DNA of 26,748 nucleotides from an uncultured Ruminococcus sp. (GTDB lineage Bacteria; Bacillota_A; Clostridia; Oscillospirales; Ruminococcaceae). The notes below the pieces were generated by a model. That model made no database searches. It was given only the letters and a program-made list of their open reading frames with translations, and was not told the DNA's origin. The position numbers and the translations under genes were made by a program. The stretch covers positions 1 to 26,748 of the forward strand of contig CAMOXW010000096.1 of NCBI GenBank assembly GCA_946629405.1, read 5' to 3'. Positions 15,386 to 24,311 of the stretch are shown in pieces; position 1 is the first letter of the stretch, and the number at the start of each line of letters is the position of its first letter.

Positions 15386-18300
15386 ATGAAAGCAAAAGCA
15401 CTCAGACGCTTCGCAGCAGCAGCTGCTGCCTGCACTATCATGGCATCAGCAATGCCCGTTATTCCGAGCGTTACCTACGCTGCCGGAAACATCATCAAGA
15501 ACTCTACATTCGAGTCCGGTACTTCCGGCTGGGGAACCTACAAGGAGACCGGCGGCAAGTGTACTCTCAGCACTGAGAACGGCAGCCTTGCACTGAAGGT
15601 CTCTGACGTCGGCGAGAAGAACTACTCAGTACAGGTCTTCTACGACATCATCCCGCTTTACCAGAACGGCGTTTACCGTCTGAAATACGACATATCGTCT
15701 TCCACAGACCGCTACATCGAGGGAATGATCCAGCAGAACGGCGGTACCTATCAGGCATATACCTGGAAGGGACTTTCGCTCACATCTACCCCTCAGACCG
15801 TTGACTATGAGTTCACCATGAAGGAAGAGACTGATATCATGGCAAAGCTCGTGTTCAACTGCGGTATACAGACCGAGCATGAGGGCGTTCTCCCAGAGCA
15901 TACTATCTACATCGACAACGTTTCTCTCGAGCTCGTTGACGACAGCAAGGTGGACTACTCCGCTATTCAGACCAAGGAGAACAATATCAACATCAATCAG
16001 GTCGGCTACAGACCTGAAGCTCAGAAGATAGCTGTTTTCCGCGGCGTGACCGACCAGACTGAGTTCAAGGTAGTGAATGCCGACACTAACCAGACCGTTT
16101 ACACCGGCTCGCTCGCTAACCGCAAGGAGAATACCTCCGCTAACGAGACTAACTGGCAGGGTGACTTCTCCTCAGTTACCGAGGAGGGCAATTACTACAT
16201 CACCTGTGACGGTCTTGAAGATTCATACAAGTTCACTATCGGCAAGAATGTATATACCAACCTCATTGACGACTCTGTGAGGATGCTCTATCTCCAGCGC
16301 TGCGGCGTCAAGGTAGAGGACGCTGATTTCGGTCACGCAGCTTGCCATACCTCGCTTGCTACAGTTTACGGAACGAACCGTCAGATAGATGTTTCCGGCG
16401 GCTGGCACGATGCCGGAGACTACGGAAGATATGTTGTTCCCGCAGCAAAGACTATTGCCGACCTTCTTTATGCTTATCAGGAAAATCCATCGCTTTTCGG
16501 TGACAATATCGGGATTCCCGAGAGTGGCAACGGTACTCCGGACATTCTCGATGAAGCACGCTTTGAGCTCGAATGGATGATGAAGATGCAGGATACTGAC
16601 GGAGGCGTTTTCCACAAGGTATCGTGCAAGACATTCCCCGGCTACGTTGCTCCTACAGCTGAAACAGGTCAGCTGTTCGTAACTCCGGTCTCCTCAACTG
16701 CAACTGCGAATTTCTGTGCTTCCATGGCTCTTGCTTATGAGTTTTACAAGGACTTCGACAGCAGCTTCGCGCAGAAGTGTCTCTCCTGTGCTGAAAAGGC
16801 ATGGGGCTGGCTCGAGCAGAATCCCAACTATGTTCTTGTTAATCCGGAGGATATCGTTACCGGTGATTACGCTGATTTCAGCAGGAATGACAAGGACGAG
16901 CGTTACTGGGCTGCTGCTCAGATGTACCGTGCTACCGGCAGCGAGAAGTATCTAAGCAGCATTTCTAATGTATACACAGGACTTGACTGGTCGCTCGTCG
17001 GTGATTACGGCAATATCGCGCTGCTCACCATGAAGGACATCGACAAGACTTCCACTGTATACACAAAGGCAGAAAGTGCAGTTATCAGTCAGGCTGATAC
17101 ACTTGTTACTCTTGCAGACCTCAGCAGCTACGGCGTGGCTGTCACAAAGTACGACTGGGGCAGCAATATGACTATCGCAAACAAGGGACTTATCCTTGCG
17201 CTTGCAAACAAGCTCACCGGCAAGGCTGAGTACCTCAACGCTTCCGAGAAGCAGCTCAATTATCTTCTCGGCGTAAATCCGCTCGGAGTAAGCTTCTTCA
17301 CTGGCTACGGCACAGTTTCCCCTGAGAATCCTCACCACCGTCCTTCTATGGTCGCAGGAAAGGCAATGAAGGGTATGCTTGTAGGCGGTGTTGACCAGAG
17401 CCTCGATGACAGCGCTGCAAAGGCTTACTGTGCTGATGCACCCGCTGCAAAGTGCTGGGTTGACAATTCCGAGAGCTATTCGACCAACGAGATAACCATT
17501 TACTGGAACTCTCCTCTTACCTACCTTGTTTCAGCTACAGATGCAGCATCGGCTCAGGTCGTTGATCCTCCCATCGGAATACTTTACGGCGACGCTAACG
17601 GAGACGGACAGGTGAATATGGCTGACGCTGTACTCGTTATGCAGTGTGTTTCAAACCCGGATGTTTACGGCCTCGGCAAGGAAAAGGGAATCAAGCCGGA
17701 GGACGAGGTCAAGGCAGATGTTGACGGAAATCCCGGAATTACAAACAAGGATGCGCTCGCTATCCAGAAGTATAAGCTCAACCTTATCAGCTCACTTCCT
17801 GAAAAGAGCAATAACGGCGGTGATATTACGACAACTACAACTTCAACTACTACAGCTCCGCCCACTACTACAACTACCACAACAACTGCCACAACACCCG
17901 TTGAGGATAAAGTTGCAGGATTTCCCGTCCTTGGCACTCCCATGAACAGCAGCGCAACAATGGTATCGAACTTCCGCGCAGGACAGGCAGGCGATTTCTT
18001 CGCGTCAAACGGCTGGACAAACGGCAGCCCCTTTGACTGCTGGTGGTATACAAAAAATGCCGTTATCGTCGGTGACCACCTCGAGCTCAGCATTGACCAG
18101 AAATGGACAAACGACAGCAATACTGACTGGAATCCCCATTATTCCGGCGGAGAGTTCCGCACTAATGATTTCTACCACTACGGCTACTATGAGACCTCTA
18201 TGCAGGCTATAAAGAATGACGGCGTTGTTTCTTCGTTCTTCACCTACACAGGTCCCTCCGACAACAATCCGTGGGATGAGATAGATATCGAGATACTCGG

Positions 18301-18622
18301 CAAGGACACTACTAAGGTCCAGTTCAACTACTATACCAACGGAAATGGCGGTCATGAGTTCATGTATGATCTCGGATTTGACGCTTCACAGGGCTTCCAT
18401 ACCTACGGCTTTGACTGGCAGCCTGACCACATTACATGGTTTGTTGACGGTGCAGCAGTTTATACAGCCCGTGAGAACATTCCCACGACGCCCGGCAAGA
18501 TCATGATGAACGCATGGCCCGGTTCTTACGAAAAGGATGCCGGCATCAAGGATTGGCTCAATGCCTTCAATGGTAATGTTCCTCTCACAGCACGCTATCT
18601 GTGGGTGACCTACAACAAGTAA
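15386..18622 (+). CDS. Cellulosomal CBM4-GH9-dockerin-GH16 cellulase/lichenase
   Basis: This 1078-aa secreted fusion has a signal peptide at about 1-32. A CBM4-like module covers about 35-190 (NIIKNSTFESGTSGWG). The CelD-N immunoglobulin-like domain covers about 203-288 (NINQVGYRPEAQ). GH9 covers about 292-720, with GGWHDAGDYGRY (Asp342, Asp345), NPHHRPS and the acid Glu702 (SYSTNEITIYWNSPL). A dockerin covers about 735-805, with loops DANGDGQVNMAD and DVDGNPGITNKD. A Thr-rich linker covers about 812-838. GH16 covers about 845-1078, with catalytic motif DEIDIEILG (Glu965, Asp967, Glu969). It should cut cellulose and mixed-linkage or 1,3-1,4-beta-glucan. AGAGGGGA before ATG 15386 serves as ribosome binding site. 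The dockerin sits between the two catalytic units. Confidence 0.95.
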   Translation: MKAKALRRFAAAAAACTIMASAMPVIPSVTYAAGNIIKNSTFESGTSGWGTYKETGGKCTLSTENGSLALKVSDVGEKNYSVQVFYDIIPLYQNGVYRLKYDISSSTDRYIEGMIQQNGGTYQAYTWKGLSLTSTPQTVDYEFTMKEETDIMAKLVFNCGIQTEHEGVLPEHTIYIDNVSLELVDDSKVDYSAIQTKENNININQVGYRPEAQKIAVFRGVTDQTEFKVVNADTNQTVYTGSLANRKENTSANETNWQGDFSSVTEEGNYYITCDGLEDSYKFTIGKNVYTNLIDDSVRMLYLQRCGVKVEDADFGHAACHTSLATVYGTNRQIDVSGGWHDAGDYGRYVVPAAKTIADLLYAYQENPSLFGDNIGIPESGNGTPDILDEARFELEWMMKMQDTDGGVFHKVSCKTFPGYVAPTAETGQLFVTPVSSTATANFCASMALAYEFYKDFDSSFAQKCLSCAEKAWGWLEQNPNYVLVNPEDIVTGDYADFSRNDKDERYWAAAQMYRATGSEKYLSSISNVYTGLDWSLVGDYGNIALLTMKDIDKTSTVYTKAESAVISQADTLVTLADLSSYGVAVTKYDWGSNMTIANKGLILALANKLTGKAEYLNASEKQLNYLLGVNPLGVSFFTGYGTVSPENPHHRPSMVAGKAMKGMLVGGVDQSLDDSAAKAYCADAPAAKCWVDNSESYSTNEITIYWNSPLTYLVSATDAASAQVVDPPIGILYGDANGDGQVNMADAVLVMQCVSNPDVYGLGKEKGIKPEDEVKADVDGNPGITNKDALAIQKYKLNLISSLPEKSNNGGDITTTTTSTTTAPPTTTTTTTTATTPVEDKVAGFPVLGTPMNSSATMVSNFRAGQAGDFFASNGWTNGSPFDCWWYTKNAVIVGDHLELSIDQKWTNDSNTDWNPHYSGGEFRTNDFYHYGYYETSMQAIKNDGVVSSFFTYTGPSDNNPWDEIDIEILGKDTTKVQFNYYTNGNGGHEFMYDLGFDASQGFHTYGFDWQPDHITWFVDGAAVYTARENIPTTPGKIMMNAWPGSYEKDAGIKDWLNAFNGNVPLTARYLWVTYNK

Positions 18623-18635
18623 AATTCTTCATTGG

Positions 18636-18674
18636 CGTATATCCGCAGGGAACTCATGTCCCGGCGGATATACG
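18636..18674. repeat. Hairpin downstream of the GH9/GH16 gene
   Basis: CGTATATCCGC (18636-18646) and GCGGATATACG (18664-18674) form a perfect 11-bp stem, with an inner GGGA/TCCC pairing. It lies 14 bases after the stop codon and has no T-run, so it may protect the mRNA 3' end rather than terminate transcription. Confidence 0.65.
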
Positions 18675-18712
18675 ATACCCCCCTTATCTATCTGCAATGC
18701 AGACTCAGCACG

Positions 18713-18760
18713 TTCGGTGCTGAAGCAAGGTCAGCAGAGTGGGCTTGCTTCAACACCGAA
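18713..18760. repeat. 17-bp near-perfect inverted repeat
   Basis: TTCGGTGCTGAAGCAAG (18713-18729) and CTTGCTTCAACACCGAA (18744-18760) match at 16 of 17 positions around a 14-base loop. The one exception is G-T compatible in RNA. It lies just before the foldback element and has no T-run. Confidence 0.7.
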
Positions 18761-18770
18761 AATATTAGTT

Positions 18771-18948
18771 TAAGGAATCAATGATTAAATCTGGTGCGCA
18801 AGATGCGCAGTCAGATTTTTCGTCAGATTGTGCAGAAATTTCGCAGGCATACTGTCGTATGTCAAGGGATTTCTGTGCAAGATGGCGGAAAATATGCAAG
18901 CAGATTGCGTGCCAAGCCGTTAGGCGGGATTTGATCATTGATTCCTTA
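18771..18948. mobile_element. MITE-like 178-bp foldback element
   Basis: The terminal 21 bases (18771-18791, starting TAAGGAATCAATGAT) are repeated inverted at 18928-18948 with 20 of 21 matching. The two interior halves are also largely complementary: TTGTGCAGAAAT near 18828-18839 faces ATTTCTGTGCAA near 18869-18880, with GCATAC/GTATGT at the tip. The whole element can therefore fold into one long imperfect hairpin. The ends are TA/TA, consistent with a TA target duplication as used by IS630/mariner-type elements. It encodes no transposase. The small open frame from 18781 is a by-product. This suggests a non-autonomous repeat sitting between convergent genes. Confidence 0.65.
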
Positions 18949-18958
18949 TGTCCCCCAA

Positions 18959-18997
18959 AAACGAAAAGGCTGCCCTAAAAGGCAGTCTTTTTCGTTT
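18959..18997. terminator. Bidirectional terminator between convergent genes
   Basis: AAACGAAAAGGCTGCC (18959-18974) pairs with GGCAGTCTTTTTCGTTT (18981-18997). A-rich left and T-rich right arms let it work on both strands. It is 17 bases from the stop codon of the minus-strand dockerin gene and also ends readthrough from the GH9/GH16 side. Confidence 0.88.
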
Positions 18998-19013
18998 CAT
19001 TTGTGAGATCAGA

Positions 19014-21782
19014 TCATAAGGTCACTTCAACAGTATCTCCTGCCGGGAAGTGCTCCGACCTGCCGAGCAGATAGCCCTGCATCAGGACCACGTCAGAAAT
19101 ATTTATCTCGCCGTCACTGTTAAGGTCAGCCGCAGCGATAGTCTTCGTACTTACTTCTGCGCTGCGTTCGGCAGTCAGCCTTCTGAGGAGTATCGAGTCG
19201 AAAACATTGACTTTGCCGTCGAAGTTGATATCGCCGACGTTCACGGTCGTTACCTCGACCGAAACGTCCTCCTTCTCGGTATAATTATACTCAGCCTCGG
19301 GAACATCCTTATTGTATACCCTGAAATAGTCCATAGAGCCGTTTTCAGCACAAACAAGATAAACAGATCCTGCACTTACCGCCTCAATAGGTTCAAATGC
19401 AAATTCTCCGCTTGCTGTTCTGACCTCTCTGCCGTTGTTGACTGTGAGAGTTGCCTTGCCGTCGATGATAGCTGCACTGACGGTTATCCACTCACCCGGC
19501 ACATAGGCATCCTCAACCGAAACCTCATAACTGCCTGTATTGTCACCGCCCAGAAGGAAGATCGTTCCGTCCTTAGCGAACAACGTGATGCCCTTTTTAA
19601 GGTCATCGCCGCCGAAGTAAATAAGGTTTTTACGCTCATTGTCACGGAGAAGAACTGCTGTCTTGTATTCTGCATTGCGGAGAGCAGCATATGAGCTGTC
19701 AACTGCAAGATACTCATTTTTTCCGCTGAACGTGAGAACGCCGTTCGCACTCGTTCTGCTCTCACTCCAGGTAGGAGCACCTACAGTCATACCATAAGTG
19801 GAGGTGTAGCTGTCCTCGGCGATAAGGGAGCTGTCAGTGGTGAACTCCAGGCCTGCGACCTGACCGTCGTTGTACTGGCGGGAGTTTACATAGCTGTCAG
19901 GACTTGTCCAGCCATAGACTGAGCCTCCGGTTATTGAACGGCTGCTGTCATCGTAGTAGTCGCCGTCCGGCATAGCCTGACCGCTTGCCGAGCCTTTAGC
20001 AAGGCAGTAGGAAACGCCCTTGACAGCAGCGCTGCCGCTTACCTTATAATCGTTGAAAACAAGTCCGCTCTCGATAACGCGCGCGTCGTCCGAGATAACG
20101 GAATTTCCCATAACGCCGGCATGATCGGCGATTATAGCGTTATCCCTGACAGTTGCGTTTTCAGCTACTACAGCGTGCCCCTTGACTACTGCGTTGCCGG
20201 AAACTTTAGCGCTGCCGGTTACGATAGCGTAGTCGTCGATGACAGCATTTCCGCTTACCGTAGCATAGCCGAGCACCTTAGCGTCAGGTCCGACATATAC
20301 GGAGGGATCGACTTTCGCAGTATTAGCAACAAGTCCGCCGCCGTTCGGGTGAGGGGAGCAGCCGGAGGTATTGATGTCCTGCGTCTGCTTTATGTCAGCG
20401 CCGTCTATGGTCACAGCCCACGGATAGCGTGTCTTGCTCAGGAATGGATAGTGATCCTCGTCGAACTCTCCTGTGCCGTAAGCCCATGGAACACCTATCT
20501 GCTGGATGGTATCCATATCGGGAGTTGCAGTAACTGTGAGATAAGCCGCAGCATCGTTCTCGCCGAAGTCCATAGTCATAGTTTCTCCGGAGCTGAAGAG
20601 CTCAGAATATCGGGTAGTACCGTCCTTCTGCTCGACTGCGATGCAGGCTCTCCAGTCTGCGCCCTTAACGTTTGTAAGTCCCTCAAGAGTAACTGAGACC
20701 GTGCTGCCGGTCACCTCAAGAGGTACGATATTCACGCCGAACTGCTGCGGGGCACGTTCCGTCGGCACGGTATAGTAATTCTCCTTGCCGGTCGTTTTTT
20801 CAAGGACTGTGAATATCTCTCCCCAGTTCCATACTCCGCTGTTCAGGAGCTGGTTCTGGCGCGCCTGATAGTCGCTCTTGTGAGCAAGGTCAAGAGTAGC
20901 GAGGCGCTTAGCATAGTGTCCGAGGGTCTCCTTCATGTCAGCGCCGGAGATGCGCTCAATTTCAAGATATGGATATTCATTGCGCTCACCCTGCTGCATG
21001 AGGTCCTTGACGAAGCTGCTGCCGTAGCCGGGGAGATTGTCCGGATTTTCGGTGATGTACTGAAGGAACGCCCACGAAGCGTAGTTATCCCTGCCGAGGA
21101 TAGGCGTGAAGCAGAGGTTTTTCATATAGGTTTCGAAATAGTCTGTAACGCCGTTGACATTTGCCCACTGCTTATAGTAATCCGAATAGAGGAACTGCTC
21201 GCGGTACCAGTTAGCGATAGCCTCCCACCATGACTGGACGTACTTGTTATCGTTCCAGCCGAGCTGATGAGCGGTAACGACGTGGCCGAACTCATGAGGC
21301 AGGACCCACGAAGGATTAGGAGAATTCTGCATTGCTCCCACGCAGCAGAACATGAACGCATAGCCCTGCGAATCGTAGCCCATATAAGCCCAGTCATCCG
21401 TGAACGGCGAAAGGCCGGTGCCGGAGATGTAGAAATTGACCTTGTACTTATTTCCGTCGCGCAGAGCCATATTCACGGACTGTGTAGGCGGCTCCATTTC
21501 GAGTTCATTCATGTAGACGTCCCAGCACGCTTCGAGGTTTCTGGCGTTTTCCTCGAGGAAGCTGGTTGTGATCTTGGAAGAATCGGCTCCGTTCTTGCCC
21601 CAGATGAACTGGAAGTGTTCAGATTCCCAGCGGTTGACGTCCTCATTAGCGCACCAGATATCACGGGTCATGAGCGTATCAGCCGCAACGGCTGTTTCAG
21701 CGCAGACCGAATACGGCACCGCGCATACAGACAGAGCTGCCGCCCAAACAGCTGCTGTCGTTCTTTTCAGGTAACTGTGCAT
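19014..21782 (-). CDS. Dockerin-bearing HExxH metallopeptidase-like protein with beta-helix and LamG-like modules
   Basis: This 922-aa secreted protein has a signal peptide at about 1-28. A peptidase-like region (about 35-330) has the gluzincin-type zinc motif HEFGH (His163, Glu164, His167) and a likely third ligand Glu187 (SWWEAIANWY). A beta-rich region covers about 340-475. Hexapeptide left-handed beta-helix repeats cover about 490-580 (AVIDDYAIVTGSAKVSGNAV style). A LamG/concanavalin-like module covers about 645-830. A dockerin (about 852-915) has loops DINFDGKVNVFD and DLNSDGEINISD. The first region recalls the DUF6055-type HExxH family, from memory and unverified. The substrate is unknown; a protein or glycoprotein of plant or microbial surface is possible. 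GGAGGGG upstream supports ATG 21782. It has its own promoter with an internal palindrome. Confidence 0.85.
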   Translation of the reverse strand: MHSYLKRTTAAVWAAALSVCAVPYSVCAETAVAADTLMTRDIWCANEDVNRWESEHFQFIWGKNGADSSKITTSFLEENARNLEACWDVYMNELEMEPPTQSVNMALRDGNKYKVNFYISGTGLSPFTDDWAYMGYDSQGYAFMFCCVGAMQNSPNPSWVLPHEFGHVVTAHQLGWNDNKYVQSWWEAIANWYREQFLYSDYYKQWANVNGVTDYFETYMKNLCFTPILGRDNYASWAFLQYITENPDNLPGYGSSFVKDLMQQGERNEYPYLEIERISGADMKETLGHYAKRLATLDLAHKSDYQARQNQLLNSGVWNWGEIFTVLEKTTGKENYYTVPTERAPQQFGVNIVPLEVTGSTVSVTLEGLTNVKGADWRACIAVEQKDGTTRYSELFSSGETMTMDFGENDAAAYLTVTATPDMDTIQQIGVPWAYGTGEFDEDHYPFLSKTRYPWAVTIDGADIKQTQDINTSGCSPHPNGGGLVANTAKVDPSVYVGPDAKVLGYATVSGNAVIDDYAIVTGSAKVSGNAVVKGHAVVAENATVRDNAIIADHAGVMGNSVISDDARVIESGLVFNDYKVSGSAAVKGVSYCLAKGSASGQAMPDGDYYDDSSRSITGGSVYGWTSPDSYVNSRQYNDGQVAGLEFTTDSSLIAEDSYTSTYGMTVGAPTWSESRTSANGVLTFSGKNEYLAVDSSYAALRNAEYKTAVLLRDNERKNLIYFGGDDLKKGITLFAKDGTIFLLGGDNTGSYEVSVEDAYVPGEWITVSAAIIDGKATLTVNNGREVRTASGEFAFEPIEAVSAGSVYLVCAENGSMDYFRVYNKDVPEAEYNYTEKEDVSVEVTTVNVGDINFDGKVNVFDSILLRRLTAERSAEVSTKTIAAADLNSDGEINISDVVLMQGYLLGRSEHFPAGDTVEVTL

Positions 21783-21881
21783 AGTAATGCCCCTCCATAA
21801 ATATATTTATTTCACAGCGTCCTTGCCTAAAGGTCGCTGTAATAAGCTGACTGAAGCTCCTGTTCGATTTTTGATAAGAAT

Positions 21882-21910
21882 ATTGTAGCACTAATTTAGT
21901 GAGATGTCAA
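21882..21910 (-). promoter_or_regulatory. Promoter of the peptidase/dockerin gene with a palindromic operator in its spacer
   Basis: On the minus strand, TTGACA (21910-21905), a 17-bp spacer and TACAAT (21887-21882) form a strong promoter. The spacer contains the palindrome CACTAA-T-TTAGTG (21889-21901), placed where a repressor would block polymerase. Another TTAGTG half-site lies at 21940-21945. From 21911 to 22011 I see no gene. Confidence 0.75.
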
Positions 21911-22011
21911 TAAAAATTTTTTCATAAAGTCGAACATTATTAGTGAGTAATGAGCAGCTGCGGGAATAGGGGAGCGAAGGAGCTTTTGCAGGCATTTCCC
22001 GTACTGACCAG

Positions 22012-22039
22012 AAAAAGATCCCTCCGCGATGAACGGAGG
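22012..22039 (-). terminator. Terminator of the ABC exporter operon
   Basis: CCTCCG (22021-22026) and CGGAGG (22034-22039) form the stem. On the minus strand a T-run follows (A at 22012-22016 on the plus strand) after GATC. It lies 11 bases beyond the permease stop codon. Confidence 0.75.
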
Positions 22040-22049
22040 AAAAGGGGCG

Positions 22050-24302
22050 TTACTCAGTGCATTTGAGAGCTTCGTCCATTGGAATTCTGTTTATGCGGCG
22101 CTTCAGCACGAACGAAGTGACGATATATGTCACAGTGCCGAGAAGTACAGTCTTGACGTAAGCCGAAAAGGGGATTTTCGGTGAGAGCCAGCCAGCGTAG
22201 TCCATCATCATGAGGCGCCATATCACGTTGAGTGCGCTGCCGACAAGAGGCATACAGAGTATCAGTGATGCAATAGTTACGATAGTTGTCGTCCGCAGAT
22301 AGATGCCGCTTATCTCATTTGAATCGTAGCCGAGAATCTTTGCAACAGATATTGACTGAGTGTTTTTCTCTATCATGACCTTTGAGAGTATATACACAAC
22401 AAGGATAATGACCGCAATACCGAGTATCGTGAACACCTTCATCATGTTGCCCATAGAGCGCTTCAGCTGTCGGGAGGTCTTTGTAAGGTCGTCAACAGTG
22501 AGCTCTGAGGCTATTGCTTCTGCCGGAACGTCCGCGAGCTCATTTTCGCTGAAATAGCCTGTGAAGCTGCCTTCCTCCATGCCGAATTCGCGGTTGAAGT
22601 CATCAATATCCATGAATATTGCGATAGTGCTCGGATAATCGAAGATTCCGCCTATCCTGAAGCTGTGCTCAACGTCGGAAAATTCTTCGCGGAGGGTTAT
22701 CTTACCGCCCTTATGCAGGCGGTACTTGTCGGCATATGCGGATGATATCTCGACTGTACCCTCGGGAATATCGGAGCTGTAGTAGCGGCTGCCGGGGGTA
22801 ATGCCATATACCGAGACATTCTCGCTGAAATCACCGCGTACCTTTTTGAGGCTGCCTGCAGCGAACTTCTCCGCGGTCTCCTCAGCGGTCTCATAGGGGA
22901 CTTTAAGGAAATACTGATGAGGTGCGAGCATACTTTCCTTCGCATCATCTTCAAAATTGTTGAGGAGCGGGTTGAAAAGCAGGCTGAATACCATAACGAC
23001 GCTTGCGAAGAAAAGTCCTACAAATATCGTGATATAGCCGGGAATGTTCTGAAACAGCACTCTGAGCCTGTAGCGGATGAGGATCGGTATCTTTGTGTTG
23101 AGCTTGAAGGCTTTTTTGCGCTGACGGCGTTTGAGGTCACGGCGGAGGAATCTCAGCGGCGAGAGCGAGAGCTTTGAGCGGAGCATTATGTAGTTTATCG
23201 CCATGAGTATCAGCAGTGGGATTATAGTGGTATCTATAAAAGCGTCAGCGTTCCAGAGAGTTTTGTAGCTTACGAGGCTGTACGAGCCGAGGTACATATC
23301 AGCCATGAAGTCCTTCAGCAGCGTATAGCCGAGGATATTTCCAATTAGGGAGGCGATGAGCAGGACAATGACAGGTGCAGCCATATAGTGTCTTATGAGC
23401 TCATGCTTTGTAGCGCCGGAGGCACGGAGCGTGCCGATAACGTTGGCTTCCTTTGTTATAGTATTGCTGGTCGTAACGGCAAATACGAACGAGATAATAA
23501 CAACGAGCATATAGAGCATAACGAGGAACATGACGCGGTCACCGCCGATATCTTCACCGGAGAAGGTGATAGCACTGTTGCGGCATACCGGGATGAAGTT
23601 CACGAGCTGAGCTTTTTGTGAGACAGAGGCGAGAAGCTCCTGACTCATATCGTTGGCCTCCTTACCGAAGCGGTCGGAGGGCGGGGAATCGTACTGCCAT
23701 GAATATGACCAGTGGATATCGCTTCCGGCAATGCGGTCGAACGCCTCAGGAGTTACAGCTCCTACGCCGAATTTCTCTGTATCGAACATGAAGTCGTTGT
23801 TGTTCTCAAACATCGCGGAATAGTCGGGCAGCGCGACCTTGCCGCAGATAGTGAAGCTTTCGCCGCCGAGGCTTATCTCATCGCCGATATAGAGGGAATT
23901 GCTTTTCATATAGAGCCTGTCGAGGGCGATCTCGCTGTTGCTTTCCGGCATATCGCCGCTCAGGAGGCAGATAGTGTTGACCTCAGTGCGTATCCTGAAA
24001 ACGCGCACGGTGCTGCCGCCGACAGATTTTTTATCGAGGTAGTAGTTTTCAAAGAGCTTCACATCAGCCTCCTCAATGCTGCTGATGAGTGAATCGTCTG
24101 GCTTTTCCGCGAATTCGAGGTTGCCGTCCTCCATATTGTATTTTTCAAAGCTTTCGTCGTAGGCTTTTTTAAGGCTTGCATCAGCGACAAAAAAGCCTGA
24201 TGCAACGCTGATTATCGCAAGCATGAAGAGGAATATAACGGCATATTTACCGGCTTCGGCGCGTATCTCGCGTGGGATGCGCCTGTTCATAGGATTTCTC
24301 AT
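22050..24302 (-). CDS. ABC transporter permease, FtsX/MacB type
   Basis: This 750-aa membrane protein has an N-terminal helix (about 19-41), a large exported domain (about 42-255), helices near 257-280, 310-335, 345-375 and 420-442, a second exported domain (about 445-618), and three C-terminal helices near 622-645, 670-700 and 718-740. This duplicated FtsX layout is typical of exporters or mechanotransmission systems for peptides, lipoproteins or antimicrobials, usually paired with a MacB/LolD-type ATPase. Conserved FtsX-like segments include ITKEANVIGTLRASGATKHEL and SISVAKILGYDSNEI. TAAGGTG precedes ATG 24302. The ATPase gene ends 9 bp upstream, so the two form an operon. The substrate is unknown. 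Confidence 0.92.
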   Translation of the reverse strand: MRNPMNRRIPREIRAEAGKYAVIFLFMLAIISVASGFFVADASLKKAYDESFEKYNMEDGNLEFAEKPDDSLISSIEEADVKLFENYYLDKKSVGGSTVRVFRIRTEVNTICLLSGDMPESNSEIALDRLYMKSNSLYIGDEISLGGESFTICGKVALPDYSAMFENNNDFMFDTEKFGVGAVTPEAFDRIAGSDIHWSYSWQYDSPPSDRFGKEANDMSQELLASVSQKAQLVNFIPVCRNSAITFSGEDIGGDRVMFLVMLYMLVVIISFVFAVTTSNTITKEANVIGTLRASGATKHELIRHYMAAPVIVLLIASLIGNILGYTLLKDFMADMYLGSYSLVSYKTLWNADAFIDTTIIPLLILMAINYIMLRSKLSLSPLRFLRRDLKRRQRKKAFKLNTKIPILIRYRLRVLFQNIPGYITIFVGLFFASVVMVFSLLFNPLLNNFEDDAKESMLAPHQYFLKVPYETAEETAEKFAAGSLKKVRGDFSENVSVYGITPGSRYYSSDIPEGTVEISSAYADKYRLHKGGKITLREEFSDVEHSFRIGGIFDYPSTIAIFMDIDDFNREFGMEEGSFTGYFSENELADVPAEAIASELTVDDLTKTSRQLKRSMGNMMKVFTILGIAVIILVVYILSKVMIEKNTQSISVAKILGYDSNEISGIYLRTTTIVTIASLILCMPLVGSALNVIWRLMMMDYAGWLSPKIPFSAYVKTVLLGTVTYIVTSFVLKRRINRIPMDEALKCTE

Positions 24303-24311
24303 AGCCGCACC

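Noticed and set aside
17826..17900. ACA/ACT microsatellite-like stretch
   Set aside because: It encodes the Thr-rich linker between dockerin and GH16 in the open frame, a normal feature of such enzymes.
18781..18978. A 65-aa open frame between the GH9/GH16 and peptidase genes
   Set aside because: It lies inside the foldback element and runs into the terminator. It has no ribosome binding site beyond the inverted repeat, and its composition follows the repeat.
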